Shown here: one piece after another, positions 41,253 to 49,820 of the stretch
How the letters are laid out: each line of letters starts with the position of its first letter
How positions within the stretch are numbered: position 1 is the first letter of the stretch
The notes under the pieces: model-generated
What the model was told of the DNA's origin: nothing
Databases searched by the model: none
The model's input: the letters and a program-made list of their open reading frames with translations, nothing else
Program-made: the position numbers and the translations under genes
From: a virus
Length of the DNA stretch: 64,000 bases
Direction: 5' to 3' (one strand)
IMG/VR virus record: IMGVR_UViG_3300027770_000025
Coordinates: 124,001-188,000 of that record

Positions 41253-42601
41253 AAAAAATAATAGGCCTATTAATTCTTTGTTCAGGAATTTTTGTTATTC
41301 TACACTCATGCGCAAAAGTGGAAAAGAAGATTACACCAGTTCAATTCCCCGATGTAGCAATTCAAAATTTTAGATTCCCCGAAGATTCAACAACTATTAA
41401 TGGGTGGTTATCTAAACAAGACACTACACAGATTGTAAGTCATGCATGGGGTATTTGGGCAGGTTTAACCGAGCCTACCGATCAAAAATATAACGGTCAA
41501 ACTTTATTAGTATTCGAAACATGGCTAGGCATACAGGAAATAGCAAATTCATCAAATAATAATACTTCTAAAATTAATAGAACTGCATTAAATGTACCAA
41601 AACAATTTATCCACGGTGCATTAAGAGACCCACAAGTTATAGACACTGCATTTCAAGTTCTAGAAACCGTATCATATGATCCTTTTGCGGCAAACTTTGC
41701 AATATCTAATCAACTGTTGACTGGCTCAAAATTAAGATCTTATGCAGTAACCGACGGGATTGGTTTTATACCGGATTTTCCCAACGCATCTATTGTAACT
41801 AAACCTACATACTATACGGGTGTACCTGATAAGAATAGTTTAATCAGAGTTCCTGTTTGGGTATCACCAGTTCCTGCTAAGGCGTTCAGATCGTCAGATT
41901 GGAAAACTTGGGTTTATGCTGATATTAACAATCGTCAAAAACCTAATAAGATTTTAGTTCCTGTAACTTCTTCAAACCCCTCTAAAAAACAGATTGAAGA
42001 TGCAACGTGCAATCTAAACGAATTTATTAACTACAAACTTGATGAAGAAGGTGCTGAGTATTTAAACCTACATGAGGATTTTAATAGTACCACTTATAAA
42101 GATGGTGATTATGTTTTATTGGTTGCTATGCACGTTGCGACTAAGGAGATTAAAAACTGGACATGGCAAACATATTTTTGGTGTCCTGATCCAACAAATC
42201 CTCCATCTCCAAGCTCAAAATTTGCAGCAAACTTAAAACCTAAAGAATTGAAAGGTGCAGCATCTCATTATGCAGTCAGTGTTGCTTATGCAATGGTTTG
42301 GCCAAATCAACCAATAACTGGGGGGAGTGATAAAAACACAAGACCTATCATAGCATTTAACCCATATTTAGAAGGAGGTTTTGGACCTGGAGTTTTTAAT
42401 CAGCCTAACACATATAAACCAGAATTTATTTATGGCATGCAAACGAATTGTATGTCTTGCCATGCATTAGCTACATATAAAGGTACAGTTGGCTATACAA
42501 CAGATCAATACATAGATATGAAAAATTCAAAACTATTCAAAAATGACATTCAATTAGATTTTCTTTGGTCAATTCAGGGAAACATGGATACGCTTAAATA
42601 A
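41249..42601 (+). CDS. lipoprotein with C-terminal cytochrome-c motif
   Basis: 450 residues. A lipobox (FVILHSC, Cys21) marks a lipoprotein. The main part is an unassigned fold with many Trp/Tyr. Near the C-terminus, TNCMSCHALA has a CxxCH heme-attachment motif (Cys401, Cys404, His405). One heme c could be attached only if the host has a cytochrome c maturation system. I do not know of this in a phage lysis module. The first codon overlaps the previous gene. Confidence 0.75.
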   Translation: MKKIIGLLILCSGIFVILHSCAKVEKKITPVQFPDVAIQNFRFPEDSTTINGWLSKQDTTQIVSHAWGIWAGLTEPTDQKYNGQTLLVFETWLGIQEIANSSNNNTSKINRTALNVPKQFIHGALRDPQVIDTAFQVLETVSYDPFAANFAISNQLLTGSKLRSYAVTDGIGFIPDFPNASIVTKPTYYTGVPDKNSLIRVPVWVSPVPAKAFRSSDWKTWVYADINNRQKPNKILVPVTSSNPSKKQIEDATCNLNEFINYKLDEEGAEYLNLHEDFNSTTYKDGDYVLLVAMHVATKEIKNWTWQTYFWCPDPTNPPSPSSKFAANLKPKELKGAASHYAVSVAYAMVWPNQPITGGSDKNTRPIIAFNPYLEGGFGPGVFNQPNTYKPEFIYGMQTNCMSCHALATYKGTVGYTTDQYIDMKNSKLFKNDIQLDFLWSIQGNMDTLK

Positions 42602-42621
42602 AAATAAAATAAAAACAGATT

Positions 42622-42879
42622 ATGAACAACTACAATACATTAGGCACTATTATGCTATTTGCTGGAAATTTTGCACCACAAGGGTGGATGTACTGCAATG
42701 GCGCAACATTATCAATTCAGCAATACGAGGCACTATTCTCTATTCTTGGAATTACGTATGGAGGTGATGCTGAACAAGTCTTTAAATTGCCAAATCTTAT
42801 AGGACCGGCATCTACTGAGGTCTCTTTACCAATAAACTACATTATATGCGTAGAGGGAATTTTTCCAGCTAGACAGTAA
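42622..42879 (+). CDS. tail-collar (MdpB/microcystin-dependent-type) domain protein
   Basis: 85 residues. AGNFAPQGWMYCNGATLSIQ, the EALFSILGITYGGD run and FKLPNL are the tail-collar signature. Probably a short virion adhesin/collar component. Followed 22 nt on by the gene at 42901. Confidence 0.85.
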   Translation: MNNYNTLGTIMLFAGNFAPQGWMYCNGATLSIQQYEALFSILGITYGGDAEQVFKLPNLIGPASTEVSLPINYIICVEGIFPARQ

Positions 42880-42900
42880 TTAAAAAAAAATAAAGAAAAA

Positions 42901-43512
42901 ATGAACACTACAGAACAGAGATTACAAGAATTAACTAACATTGCCCCAACAGTATCCGTCAAAATGGATATGGAGTGGTTGGGTTCAACAACAAACACTG
43001 CGGATTTCCAAATTCGATTAACAAACACAGGTACATCAGTAGTTAAATTAAATGCTTTGATTATTCGTGGAATCCATTCACCTAAATTAACAACAGGAAC
43101 TATAACATGGAAAGCATTAAATGACAATACTGATCCGTCATGGTTAGGCTGGCCTAAAAAAGGAACAGATAACTTGCCTTATATTTCAGGTGCAAGAAAA
43201 TTAAATTTCTCTTCAGCAACAAATATCTTTACTAACGAAACTGCTCCTATTATACCAAAAGAAACAGGAGTAATAGCTGGGACTTTTAGAGTTTCTACAA
43301 CAACAACATGGAATCCAAATACTGATTTTGGTTTTGTATGGGAAATGACAACAGGTGGAGTTGTAGGTTACATAAATTTTGAAACGCAATCTTCAACTTC
43401 ATTACTACCAGTTGGTTTTATGCATTACGGACCAACAACATCTAATTCAATAGGTAAATGTTTAACTGTAACAGCACCAAGTGCACAGAAATTAAATGAA
43501 TTGAAAAAATAA
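42901..43512 (+). CDS. beta-sandwich virion protein, probable adhesin
   Basis: 203 residues, Thr/Ser/Asn-rich and beta-heavy (PTVSVKMDMEWLGST, TSVVKLNALIIRG), like an immunoglobulin or jelly-roll fold. No family recognised. Between collar and fibre genes, so a receptor-binding role is plausible. Confidence 0.65.
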   Translation: MNTTEQRLQELTNIAPTVSVKMDMEWLGSTTNTADFQIRLTNTGTSVVKLNALIIRGIHSPKLTTGTITWKALNDNTDPSWLGWPKKGTDNLPYISGARKLNFSSATNIFTNETAPIIPKETGVIAGTFRVSTTTTWNPNTDFGFVWEMTTGGVVGYINFETQSSTSLLPVGFMHYGPTTSNSIGKCLTVTAPSAQKLNELKK

Positions 43513-43515
43513 ATT

Positions 43516-44514
43516 ATGAAAAAACACGCAAATGTTAAACAAAACCACACAGCAGAAACGCATTCAGACGAAACTTCAGGTGGTGCATCGATTGATACTA
43601 CAACAACTGCATCGGCAGGAGTAGAAACAGGAGATGAAAATGCATCAATTGGTATCGAAGTGTCTGCTAAAACTGGAACTGAAGCATCAGTTGATGGTGG
43701 ATTAGATGGAAATAATGTATATGTAGAAGCAAACTATTCAGATACAACCGAGGTTCATGTTACAGTAGAAGGCCAAGCTAATGCTGAAGGATTTGGAGTT
43801 GGCGGTTCTGTAGATGCTTATGCAAAAACAGGAAACGAAGCTAGCATTGAAGTGCGAGCAGGAGACGAAGGTGTAGTAGCAAATGGGAGTGTATCAGCAG
43901 GATCATCTGTTGGTGTTGACGGAGAAGGAACTGCTGATTTAAGAGAAGGTTCTGTTACAGCTGGTGCAGGTGTGTCAGTCGGAGAACAAGTTGGAATTGG
44001 TGGTGGAGGAGAAGCTACATATGTAGATGGCGTTGCAACTGTTGGTGTTAGTGGTGAAGTTGCAGTTTTACTTGGTGTTGATGTTGATTTAAGTGTAAGT
44101 GTTGATACAAACCAAATAGCAGAAGATGCTGCTGCTGCTCAAAAACTTGCTGAAGAACAAGCTGCTGAGGCAAAACGTTTATCTGATGAAGCTGATAGAG
44201 TATTAGCTGAACAAGCTGCTGCTGCACAAAAACTTGCTGAAGAGCAAGCTGCTGAAGCTAACAGAGTATTAGCTGAACAAGCTGCTGCTGCACAAAGAGA
44301 AACTGAAAGACAAGCAAAAGCTGCTCAGGAAGAATTTGATAGACAAGCAAGAGCTGCTCAAGAAGAATTTGATAGACAAGCAAGAGCTGCTCAAGAAGCT
44401 GCCGAAGCTGCACAAAGAGAAACAGAAAGGGTAGCTAGAGAAACTCAAGACGCTTTAAATCAAGCAGCAGAAGATGCTAAAAAATCAAAATGGAATCCTA
44501 AAAATTGGTTCTAA
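43516..44514 (+). CDS. fibre-like protein: Gly/Val-rich repeats then Ala-rich coiled coil
   Basis: 332 residues. The first about 190 residues are Gly/Val/Ala-rich with repeated short strands (SAKTGTEASVDGGL, AYAKTGNEASIEV, AGAGVSVGEQVG), like a beta-solenoid or fibre shaft. The rest is an Ala/Gln/Glu coiled coil with repeated AQKLAEEQAAEA and RQARAAQEEFD units, ending in a short basic/Trp tail. A trimeric or fibrous virion protein is likely. Confidence 0.7.
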   Translation: MKKHANVKQNHTAETHSDETSGGASIDTTTTASAGVETGDENASIGIEVSAKTGTEASVDGGLDGNNVYVEANYSDTTEVHVTVEGQANAEGFGVGGSVDAYAKTGNEASIEVRAGDEGVVANGSVSAGSSVGVDGEGTADLREGSVTAGAGVSVGEQVGIGGGGEATYVDGVATVGVSGEVAVLLGVDVDLSVSVDTNQIAEDAAAAQKLAEEQAAEAKRLSDEADRVLAEQAAAAQKLAEEQAAEANRVLAEQAAAAQRETERQAKAAQEEFDRQARAAQEEFDRQARAAQEAAEAAQRETERVARETQDALNQAAEDAKKSKWNPKNWF

Positions 44515-44689
44515 ATCAATGCTTTGTAGAAAAAACAAAAGTATGATATGATTAGAAAATATTCAAATTTCTAATCATTTAAGTAAAGAAATTAACCAGA
44601 GGGAAAGTAAAACAGGAAGTGTGAGTAAACCACTTCCTGAACTGGTACGATATAAGAATAGCGATATATAGTTCTAAAAACATCCCAAA
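44515..44689 (+). other. structured non-coding gap with two hairpins
   Basis: Hairpin 1: 44548..44558 pairs with 44568..44578 (ATGATTAGAAA / TTTCTAATCAT, 9-nt loop). Hairpin 2: 44613..44621 pairs with 44631..44639 (CAGGAAGTG / CACTTCCTG, 9-nt loop). A late box at 44663..44671 follows. No ORF fits. Neither hairpin has a following U-tract typical of a terminator, so they may act at the RNA level. Confidence 0.7.
44663..44671 (+). promoter_or_regulatory. putative late promoter, GATATATAG
   Basis: Box 18 nt before the TTG start at 44690. Confidence 0.5.
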
Positions 44690-45718
44690 TTGGCAACAGT
44701 CAGAACATTCGCATACAATTCAGGAACTGGTGTAACCGGAACAACACAGGTTGGCTATATAGCAGCAGGGGCAACCGCTGCTGACTATGGTGCAGGTATT
44801 ACCTGGTGGAAAGGACCGGACGAAGATCTAGGCTATGTTATATGTCACACATCAGAGGCTAGAACAGCAGGACGAAACGCATATGCTGTTGCAGCACCCA
44901 CTATAGGATTTTGGAGAAGCCCAGCAAAAACAGATTCTAGCTTTATTGATTTCTGTAATAGCGTATTCAAACAAAATTTCACAACCGCGATCGATGCAAG
45001 TACTTGGCTAACGATCAATGGGTATTGGAGTTCATATCCCGAATCTATATCATTAGTAATGAATCTGGATTCAACAACAGGGGTTACTGGTTCAAACTGG
45101 ACTGATATTTCAGGTGGGGGTCATAATGCAACATTAAATGGTGGGTATGGGACAACAACATATAACGGTAACCAAGTTGTTACCCTTAATGGAACGAGCG
45201 GTTATGTTTTACCATCCTCTTTTGGAACTCAATTAAATTCAACAGGATTTACATATAATGTTTGGGTTTATCCAACTACAACATCCAACGGAACAATAAT
45301 TGGCGAATGGGGAGGAACACCTCCGAATGGTTGGACAGATGCTCAAATTGCATTGGTTTCTGGAACTATAAGGGGCGGTGTATTTTCTCCGTCAGCTTTT
45401 TCACCAACAGGTTATATTACAGGGCAAACATTCTTCACAAACACTTGGTATAATATCGCAATGACATACAATCCAACAACTAAAGATCTTAAGTTGTATA
45501 TCAACGGAACATTGAATTCAACTATAAACGGGGTAAAATCAAATCCAGGTACATTGTATTTAACTTTGGGAAGACCCGATGGTGTATCAAGCTATTTAGG
45601 AGGTGCTTCGGGATATTTTCAAGGATATGTTGGATCTTGGAAAATATGGAATGGTCCAATATCTGCAACAAGCATTTTATCAAATTATAACTTAACCAAA
45701 TCAATATACGGATTATAA
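44690..45718 (+). CDS. LamG/concanavalin-type virion protein with TTG start
   Basis: 342 residues. TTG start (44690-44692) read as Met gives MATVRTFAYN, which fits the N-terminus I recall for this phage family (then ITWWKGPDEDLGYVI). Residues about 130-340 form a LamG/concanavalin-like domain (LNGTSGYVL, TYNVWVYPTT, KLYINGT), usual for carbohydrate binding. No earlier in-frame ATG exists after the stop at 44675. Confidence 0.75.
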   Translation: MATVRTFAYNSGTGVTGTTQVGYIAAGATAADYGAGITWWKGPDEDLGYVICHTSEARTAGRNAYAVAAPTIGFWRSPAKTDSSFIDFCNSVFKQNFTTAIDASTWLTINGYWSSYPESISLVMNLDSTTGVTGSNWTDISGGGHNATLNGGYGTTTYNGNQVVTLNGTSGYVLPSSFGTQLNSTGFTYNVWVYPTTTSNGTIIGEWGGTPPNGWTDAQIALVSGTIRGGVFSPSAFSPTGYITGQTFFTNTWYNIAMTYNPTTKDLKLYINGTLNSTINGVKSNPGTLYLTLGRPDGVSSYLGGASGYFQGYVGSWKIWNGPISATSILSNYNLTKSIYGL

Positions 45719-45733
45719 AAAAAATAAATTAAT

Positions 45734-46033
45734 ATGGAAAAAAAAGAACCACAAAATACTCAAAGCCCAATGAATGGATTTGCTGATGCGTTTTTTTCAA
45801 AACTCAAAGAACAATCATTCACCATTATAGTTATGGTTGGTATAATTTGGTACCAAGGTAAAATGATGGAAGAGCGAGTAGCATATTGGCAAAAACTATA
45901 TGAAGACCAAAAAGCCTATATTGAACAAACGGTAAAAGAGGATAAAGCAATTATGCTAAACAGAATAAATTATCTACAGGATCAGAGAGATAAGTATGTC
46001 GAGGCTGCAATAGATGAATTAAAAATAAAATAA
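45734..46033 (+). CDS. membrane-anchored coiled-coil protein
   Basis: 99 residues. One TM (about 30-44, FTIIVMVGIIWY), then a helical Glu/Lys-rich coiled coil. Spanin-, Rz- or holin-accessory-like in shape; no family assigned. Confidence 0.6.
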   Translation: MEKKEPQNTQSPMNGFADAFFSKLKEQSFTIIVMVGIIWYQGKMMEERVAYWQKLYEDQKAYIEQTVKEDKAIMLNRINYLQDQRDKYVEAAIDELKIK

Positions 46034-46048
46034 AATACAGGATAAAAA

Positions 46049-46459
46049 ATGGAAACACCCTTCGTACCTAACCACCTACATTTAATTGTTAAGGGATATT
46101 TTAAAACTCCCCCTAGGGAAGAGAAAATCTTAAATGACTGGCTTAGAAGGCTAGTTGAAAAAGTAAGAATGGTGGTTGTCGCCGGACCCTCGTCCATTTA
46201 TGTTGATGAACCAGGAAATGAAGGGATTACAGGAACAGTTACCCTAGCAACTTCACACGCTGCTATTCACGTTTGGGATCGCGCTGTTCCTGCAATGTTT
46301 CAATTTGATATCTACTCCTGCTCAGAGTTCACCGCAGAGGAGGTTTTAGAGCATCTAGATGAGTTTGGTCTTATTTCATGTGAATACATTCGGATTGACA
46401 GAAACGGAGAAAGCATGACAGTTATAGAGCAAAAGAAGATAGGATATACAGCATCTTAA
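46049..46459 (+). CDS. S-adenosylmethionine decarboxylase-like (SpeD-like) protein
   Basis: 136 residues. GTVTLATSHAAIHVWDR and QFDIYSCSEF align by eye with SpeD VVISESHLTIHTW and DLFTCG: Ser69 (pyruvoyl Ser), His74 and Cys91 are kept. But the Glu before the processing Ser is Thr (ATSH instead of SESH), so self-cleavage may be lost. Either a divergent decarboxylase for polyamines or a recruited structural fold. Confidence 0.65.
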   Translation: METPFVPNHLHLIVKGYFKTPPREEKILNDWLRRLVEKVRMVVVAGPSSIYVDEPGNEGITGTVTLATSHAAIHVWDRAVPAMFQFDIYSCSEFTAEEVLEHLDEFGLISCEYIRIDRNGESMTVIEQKKIGYTAS

Positions 46460-46465
46460 CGAAAC

Positions 46466-46502
46466 AAAAAAAGCCTAGTAATTTATTTTACTAGGCTTTT
46501 TT
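46466..46502. terminator. bidirectional intrinsic terminator
   Basis: Stem AAGCCTAGTAA / TTACTAGGCTT with A- and T-tracts between the SpeD-like gene and the convergent thioredoxin gene. The stem core matches the palindrome at 33691. Confidence 0.85.
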
Positions 46503-46519
46503 GTGGATTGTTAAGTCTA

Positions 46520-46804
46520 TTATACTAATAAAAATTCGTTAATCATTTTGGCGATTTTTTCTTTGGAGTGATTGCCAGATACCTTTGAAGCTTCCTCTCC
46601 GTCTTTTAAAAAAATAAGTGTCGGAATTCCTCTAATGTTATACTTTTGTGTGAGTTCAGGCTCGTTGTCAACGTTCACCTTTTTAATCTCAACATTAGAA
46701 CCCTCCACATTATATTCAGCCATTAGTGACTCGATTGCTGGCCCCATTGATTTGCAGGGCTCGCACCATTCAGCGTAAAAATCTAATACTTTTACCTTTG
46801 CCAT
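46520..46804 (-). CDS. thioredoxin
   Basis: 94 residues. AEWCEPCKSM is the WCxxC redox site (WCEPC), followed by RGIPTLIFLKDGEEA with the cis-Pro. Canonical thioredoxin of about the right length. It could serve ribonucleotide reductase or host redox proteins. 8 nt after the gene at 46812. Confidence 0.92.
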   Translation of the reverse strand: MAKVKVLDFYAEWCEPCKSMGPAIESLMAEYNVEGSNVEIKKVNVDNEPELTQKYNIRGIPTLIFLKDGEEASKVSGNHSKEKIAKMINEFLLV

Positions 46805-46811
46805 TTTTTAT

Positions 46812-48242
46812 TTATCGTTTATATTTCCTTGCTAATTCCTGTGCATGATTCAAGTCCCTAACACCAAATTTCTGGGATTGCTGCAAATACCCATCAGCAA
46901 ATGATCTAGGCTTATTTAAAGCCATTGAATTCCATCCATTATAATTTGTACTGTATTTCCAAATCTGGTCTGTAGTTGCTATAGATCCATTAGGTCTTTC
47001 CGTGTATAAATAACCACCTACATTACCTCCTGTTCGATCTGCTCCATGAGCGCAGTGTACTAATGTGTTACCACTTTTAATAATTTCATTTACCTTGTCC
47101 TGATCTCTAGTAGATGAAAGCTTATAGAATTTACATCCTAGCTGTTTACATAATGCTTCCTCTTCTGCGATTGAAACAGATTGATCTTTTCTTTGATGTC
47201 TTCCATCCTTTCCATCCCCGTTAAATCGTATAACATTCTTTATTCCGTATTTAGGGTACATCTGTTTCATTACCTCGAGAGGAAATTGTGCACTTCTGTA
47301 ATTTGTTCCCTTTCCGTCAGGAATCAAATGAAAATTATACTCTCTAGAAATAGCTGCATCATCCTGTTCTGGATTAGTCCCCACCACAGCAGGAGTAAAT
47401 ATTATATTGTTATTAGGTATCGGAGATTGGTTATTAACTATCTGAGATGTATTATTGGCATCTGCGCCAGATTTCTTAGGAGCATTCTTAGACCTCATGT
47501 TTGGGTTTTCGCTATCCAATGTGTCAATGGAAATCTGATAAGCTGGATTAAAATCTGCTCCAGTTAGCTCATACCATCTTGATTGACTATCTTTTTTAGC
47601 TAACCAATGATCGCCTTCTACCTTATATTTATAAGGATCCTTCGGTCTAGAAATAATTTGACTCGCTGTAGAGTTTCCTTTACTTAGATCTGTTGGTGGA
47701 ATGTATCCAGATTGGTTTGTTACCAACCCGTCAATTTCCTTTGCTATAGTATCATATACAGGTAGATTAACATGGGGGTTTGTTACTTTCCCGATTGGTG
47801 GTTCAATAACGGTAACGCCTTCACCTTTAAATCTGTCATAGTATTGCTTAACCTTATCAGTGGTTACTGATACATTTCCGCCCCAACCCCATGATCCCTG
47901 AACAACAGACAATTTTGCCTGCGGAAAAACTCTTCTTAATTCAGAAACTAGACCTTTGATGTCGTCATTGGGGCTAAATCCCCCATTCGTTCCGATGTTT
48001 ATTACAACATCTTTAACTTTAGTGTCAACTGGATGCTTAGAAACAGCCCCATTCAGCCATTTAACGCCCATTCCACTTTTCCATAAGTTTTCTTCCGATC
48101 CAGTAGTTCCTAACATTGTAAGGGTCTTGGATCTCCTGAATATGTTTGGAGTACAAGAATCACCTATTACGATGCTTGTCCCATCACTTTTAGACTCGTT
48201 TAAACTTATAAAAGATTTAAAATCATGTATTCTATTTTTCAT
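46812..48242 (-). CDS. SGNH hydrolase/tyrosine phosphatase fusion with capsid-targeting-like leader
   Basis: 476 residues. Leader MKNRIHDFKSFISLNE (cleavage likely after Glu16). Residues 22-175: SGNH hydrolase-like (IGDSCT with Ser29, INIGTNGG). Residues 202-252: the DPYKYKV ... W ... LDS module shared with the GDPD at 13226. Residues about 290-476: dual-specificity phosphatase fold with VHCAHGADRTGG (Cys397, Arg403). A packaged effector combining ester hydrolysis and dephosphorylation is inferred; no substrate known. Confidence 0.75.
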   Translation of the reverse strand: MKNRIHDFKSFISLNESKSDGTSIVIGDSCTPNIFRRSKTLTMLGTTGSEENLWKSGMGVKWLNGAVSKHPVDTKVKDVVINIGTNGGFSPNDDIKGLVSELRRVFPQAKLSVVQGSWGWGGNVSVTTDKVKQYYDRFKGEGVTVIEPPIGKVTNPHVNLPVYDTIAKEIDGLVTNQSGYIPPTDLSKGNSTASQIISRPKDPYKYKVEGDHWLAKKDSQSRWYELTGADFNPAYQISIDTLDSENPNMRSKNAPKKSGADANNTSQIVNNQSPIPNNNIIFTPAVVGTNPEQDDAAISREYNFHLIPDGKGTNYRSAQFPLEVMKQMYPKYGIKNVIRFNGDGKDGRHQRKDQSVSIAEEEALCKQLGCKFYKLSSTRDQDKVNEIIKSGNTLVHCAHGADRTGGNVGGYLYTERPNGSIATTDQIWKYSTNYNGWNSMALNKPRSFADGYLQQSQKFGVRDLNHAQELARKYKR

Positions 48243-48245
48243 GAA

Positions 48246-48254
48246 TTATATATC
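48246..48254 (-). promoter_or_regulatory. putative late promoter, GATATATAA
   Basis: Minus strand GATATATAA, then TTC, then the ATG at 48242: a 3-nt gap as at 1445, 10166 and 49833. Confidence 0.5.
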
Positions 48255-48273
48255 CCATTTTATAATACATTTA

Positions 48274-48840
48274 TCAGATTAGGTATTCTAAAAGCTTATT
48301 TTTTATTCCCGATTGTTTAATTCCTTCATTTGACCTGGGGGTGAGCACAAAGTTTTTTAACCCGTGTCCCTGGTTATATTCAGGTGACATGTTTAAATCA
48401 TCTATAGCAACCCAATGGGTAATCTCTGGATGTAGTTCAAGATATTTTTGTATTTCTAATATCCTCTCTTTTTCTTTCCAGCCTTTCCAATGATAAAGAC
48501 CAGCAGCTCCCTCATCGAAGTCGTAGAGATCGGGAGTTGTTGCTATAGGTTTCTTTATAATACCTTGGGATTCGTAATACTCTCCAAGTCCTTCTAGATC
48601 AGCATGCAGCTTCCAGTCAGACGAGACCACTATTTCTGCCCCCGTTTCTTGCAGCACCTCATTTAATATCAATACTGCTTTTTTATCAAAGTCATCGAAT
48701 CTCACAGTAACTGGAGCATCTTTTAACTCCCTGCTAGATTCTGGATTTTCTCTCCGATATCTAGACCATTTTTTGCTTCGCCCACCCCAATTACTCGAGA
48801 GACAAATTACTCCGTCATTATCCAAGAACAAGATTTTCAT
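48274..48840 (-). CDS. HAD-family phosphatase (RNA-repair/SAK-type)
   Basis: 188 residues. Motif I ILFLDNDGVIC, motif II VVSSDWK and motif III/IV VAIDDLNMS fit the small HAD family found in RNA-repair 'Swiss army knife' proteins and other small HADs. It could act on RNA 3'-phosphates. Start codon at 48840; the next gene upstream ends 5 nt away. Confidence 0.7.
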   Translation of the reverse strand: MKILFLDNDGVICLSSNWGGRSKKWSRYRRENPESSRELKDAPVTVRFDDFDKKAVLILNEVLQETGAEIVVSSDWKLHADLEGLGEYYESQGIIKKPIATTPDLYDFDEGAAGLYHWKGWKEKERILEIQKYLELHPEITHWVAIDDLNMSPEYNQGHGLKNFVLTPRSNEGIKQSGIKNKLLEYLI

Positions 48841-48844
48841 TTTA

Positions 48845-49036
48845 TTATTTGTTTACAGTAAACATATCAGCGTAAACAGCTATTCTTTCATCAGCTATCC
48901 CCAAAGAAAATTCTAGCTGCTTTTCCTTTTTTCCTTTGGGGTATTTCTTTCTCATTAGTTCATAGAGTGCAGTTCTTCTTTCGGAAGGTTCTCTCAGAAA
49001 TACCTGTTCTTCGTTTTCTTTTTGTTTATTTGTCAT
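48845..49036 (-). CDS. hypothetical protein
   Basis: 63 residues from the ATG at 49036; the longer frame uses TTG. Lys/Glu-rich; no domain recognised. Overlaps the gene at 49026 by 11 nt. Confidence 0.65.
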   Translation of the reverse strand: MTNKQKENEEQVFLREPSERRTALYELMRKKYPKGKKEKQLEFSLGIADERIAVYADMFTVNK

Positions 49037-49370
49037 TGTTAAAATTTTCAATCTTTGCTAAATCTGATTTAAGTCTTTCTATAAAAGTGTCTTCCCCGTC
49101 GTCACCGCTAAGCAACCAATCTACTCTCTGAGCATAAATCTCAGCTACCCTAAGATGCTTAACCGCATTCTTAAATTCTGCCAAGACTTCTTCTGTATAT
49201 TTGTGGTGATTCAGATCCTCCGGATACTTCTCGTACCAACTGGGATCCCTCCAACTATCCTTAATCTCCTCTTGAGTTTTTGGACGTCCGCTGCTTTCTA
49301 TCTCATGCTCTATCTGATCAGCTATGTAGCCGATCTTGTACTGATTATATTCAAATGCTCCGCCGCTCAT
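49026..49370 (-). CDS. conserved hypothetical protein (MSGGAFEYNQ start)
   Basis: 114 residues, helical, acidic. MSGGAFEYNQYKIG is a start I have seen on small proteins of unknown function in large phages and bacteria. No catalytic motif visible. Confidence 0.7.
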   Translation of the reverse strand: MSGGAFEYNQYKIGYIADQIEHEIESSGRPKTQEEIKDSWRDPSWYEKYPEDLNHHKYTEEVLAEFKNAVKHLRVAEIYAQRVDWLLSGDDGEDTFIERLKSDLAKIENFNNDK

Positions 49371-49371
49371 A

Positions 49372-49749
49372 TTATTTAGATTTATAGTTTTCTTCTAGAT
49401 ATTCCCAGGTCGATTTAACAGAATAAAAAATAGGCTTTCCGTTTTCGTCCGTTGCACCGTATTTCTTTTTCTTTGATTTTTTTACCTTGACCATCTTACC
49501 GTCAATGGTTTCATACGTGTCTAGGTTTCCCTTATTCCAATCTTTCTCACCATACTCAGCTTCGTAACAGAACCAGCTGAACCAGTCAGCTCCTTCCTCT
49601 CCATATACCTCTTTAATTAGTATATTTATTATGTGATGTAGCCCGTCCGCAAAATCGTAAACGTCTATGCCAACCTTATGTGCTTTCTGCACTGAAGAAT
49701 CATACTCTTTTAGGCGATCTATGATTTCAGAAAATTCTTTATATTCCAT
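49372..49749 (-). CDS. hypothetical protein
   Basis: 125 residues. Acidic helical N-half, then a Lys-rich stretch (KKSKKKKYG) and a C-terminal Trp/Tyr end. Behind its own early promoter. No family recognised. Confidence 0.7.
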   Translation of the reverse strand: MEYKEFSEIIDRLKEYDSSVQKAHKVGIDVYDFADGLHHIINILIKEVYGEEGADWFSWFCYEAEYGEKDWNKGNLDTYETIDGKMVKVKKSKKKKYGATDENGKPIFYSVKSTWEYLEENYKSK

Positions 49750-49781
49750 GGTATTTATAGAAATCAGTTCATATTTTGTTC

Positions 49782-49813
49782 CAAATATAATGATTCTTTG
49801 CGGGGATAAAAAT
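49782..49813 (-). promoter_or_regulatory. early-type promoter, T5-ATCCCCG-N11-TATATTTG
   Basis: ATTTTTATCCCCG (49801..49813), 11 nt, TATATTTG (49782..49789), upstream of the gene starting at 49749. The T-tract is shorter than in the other copies. Confidence 0.75.
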
Positions 49814-49820
49814 ATTTAAT

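Noticed and set aside
44515-44689. Possible group I intron or homing element before the LamG gene
   Set aside because: Only about 175 nt, no intron core sequences I recognise, no endonuclease ORF, and the downstream protein starts at its normal N-terminus.
42622-45718. Diversity-generating retroelement in the fibre region
   Set aside because: No reverse transcriptase and no template/variable repeat pair seen.
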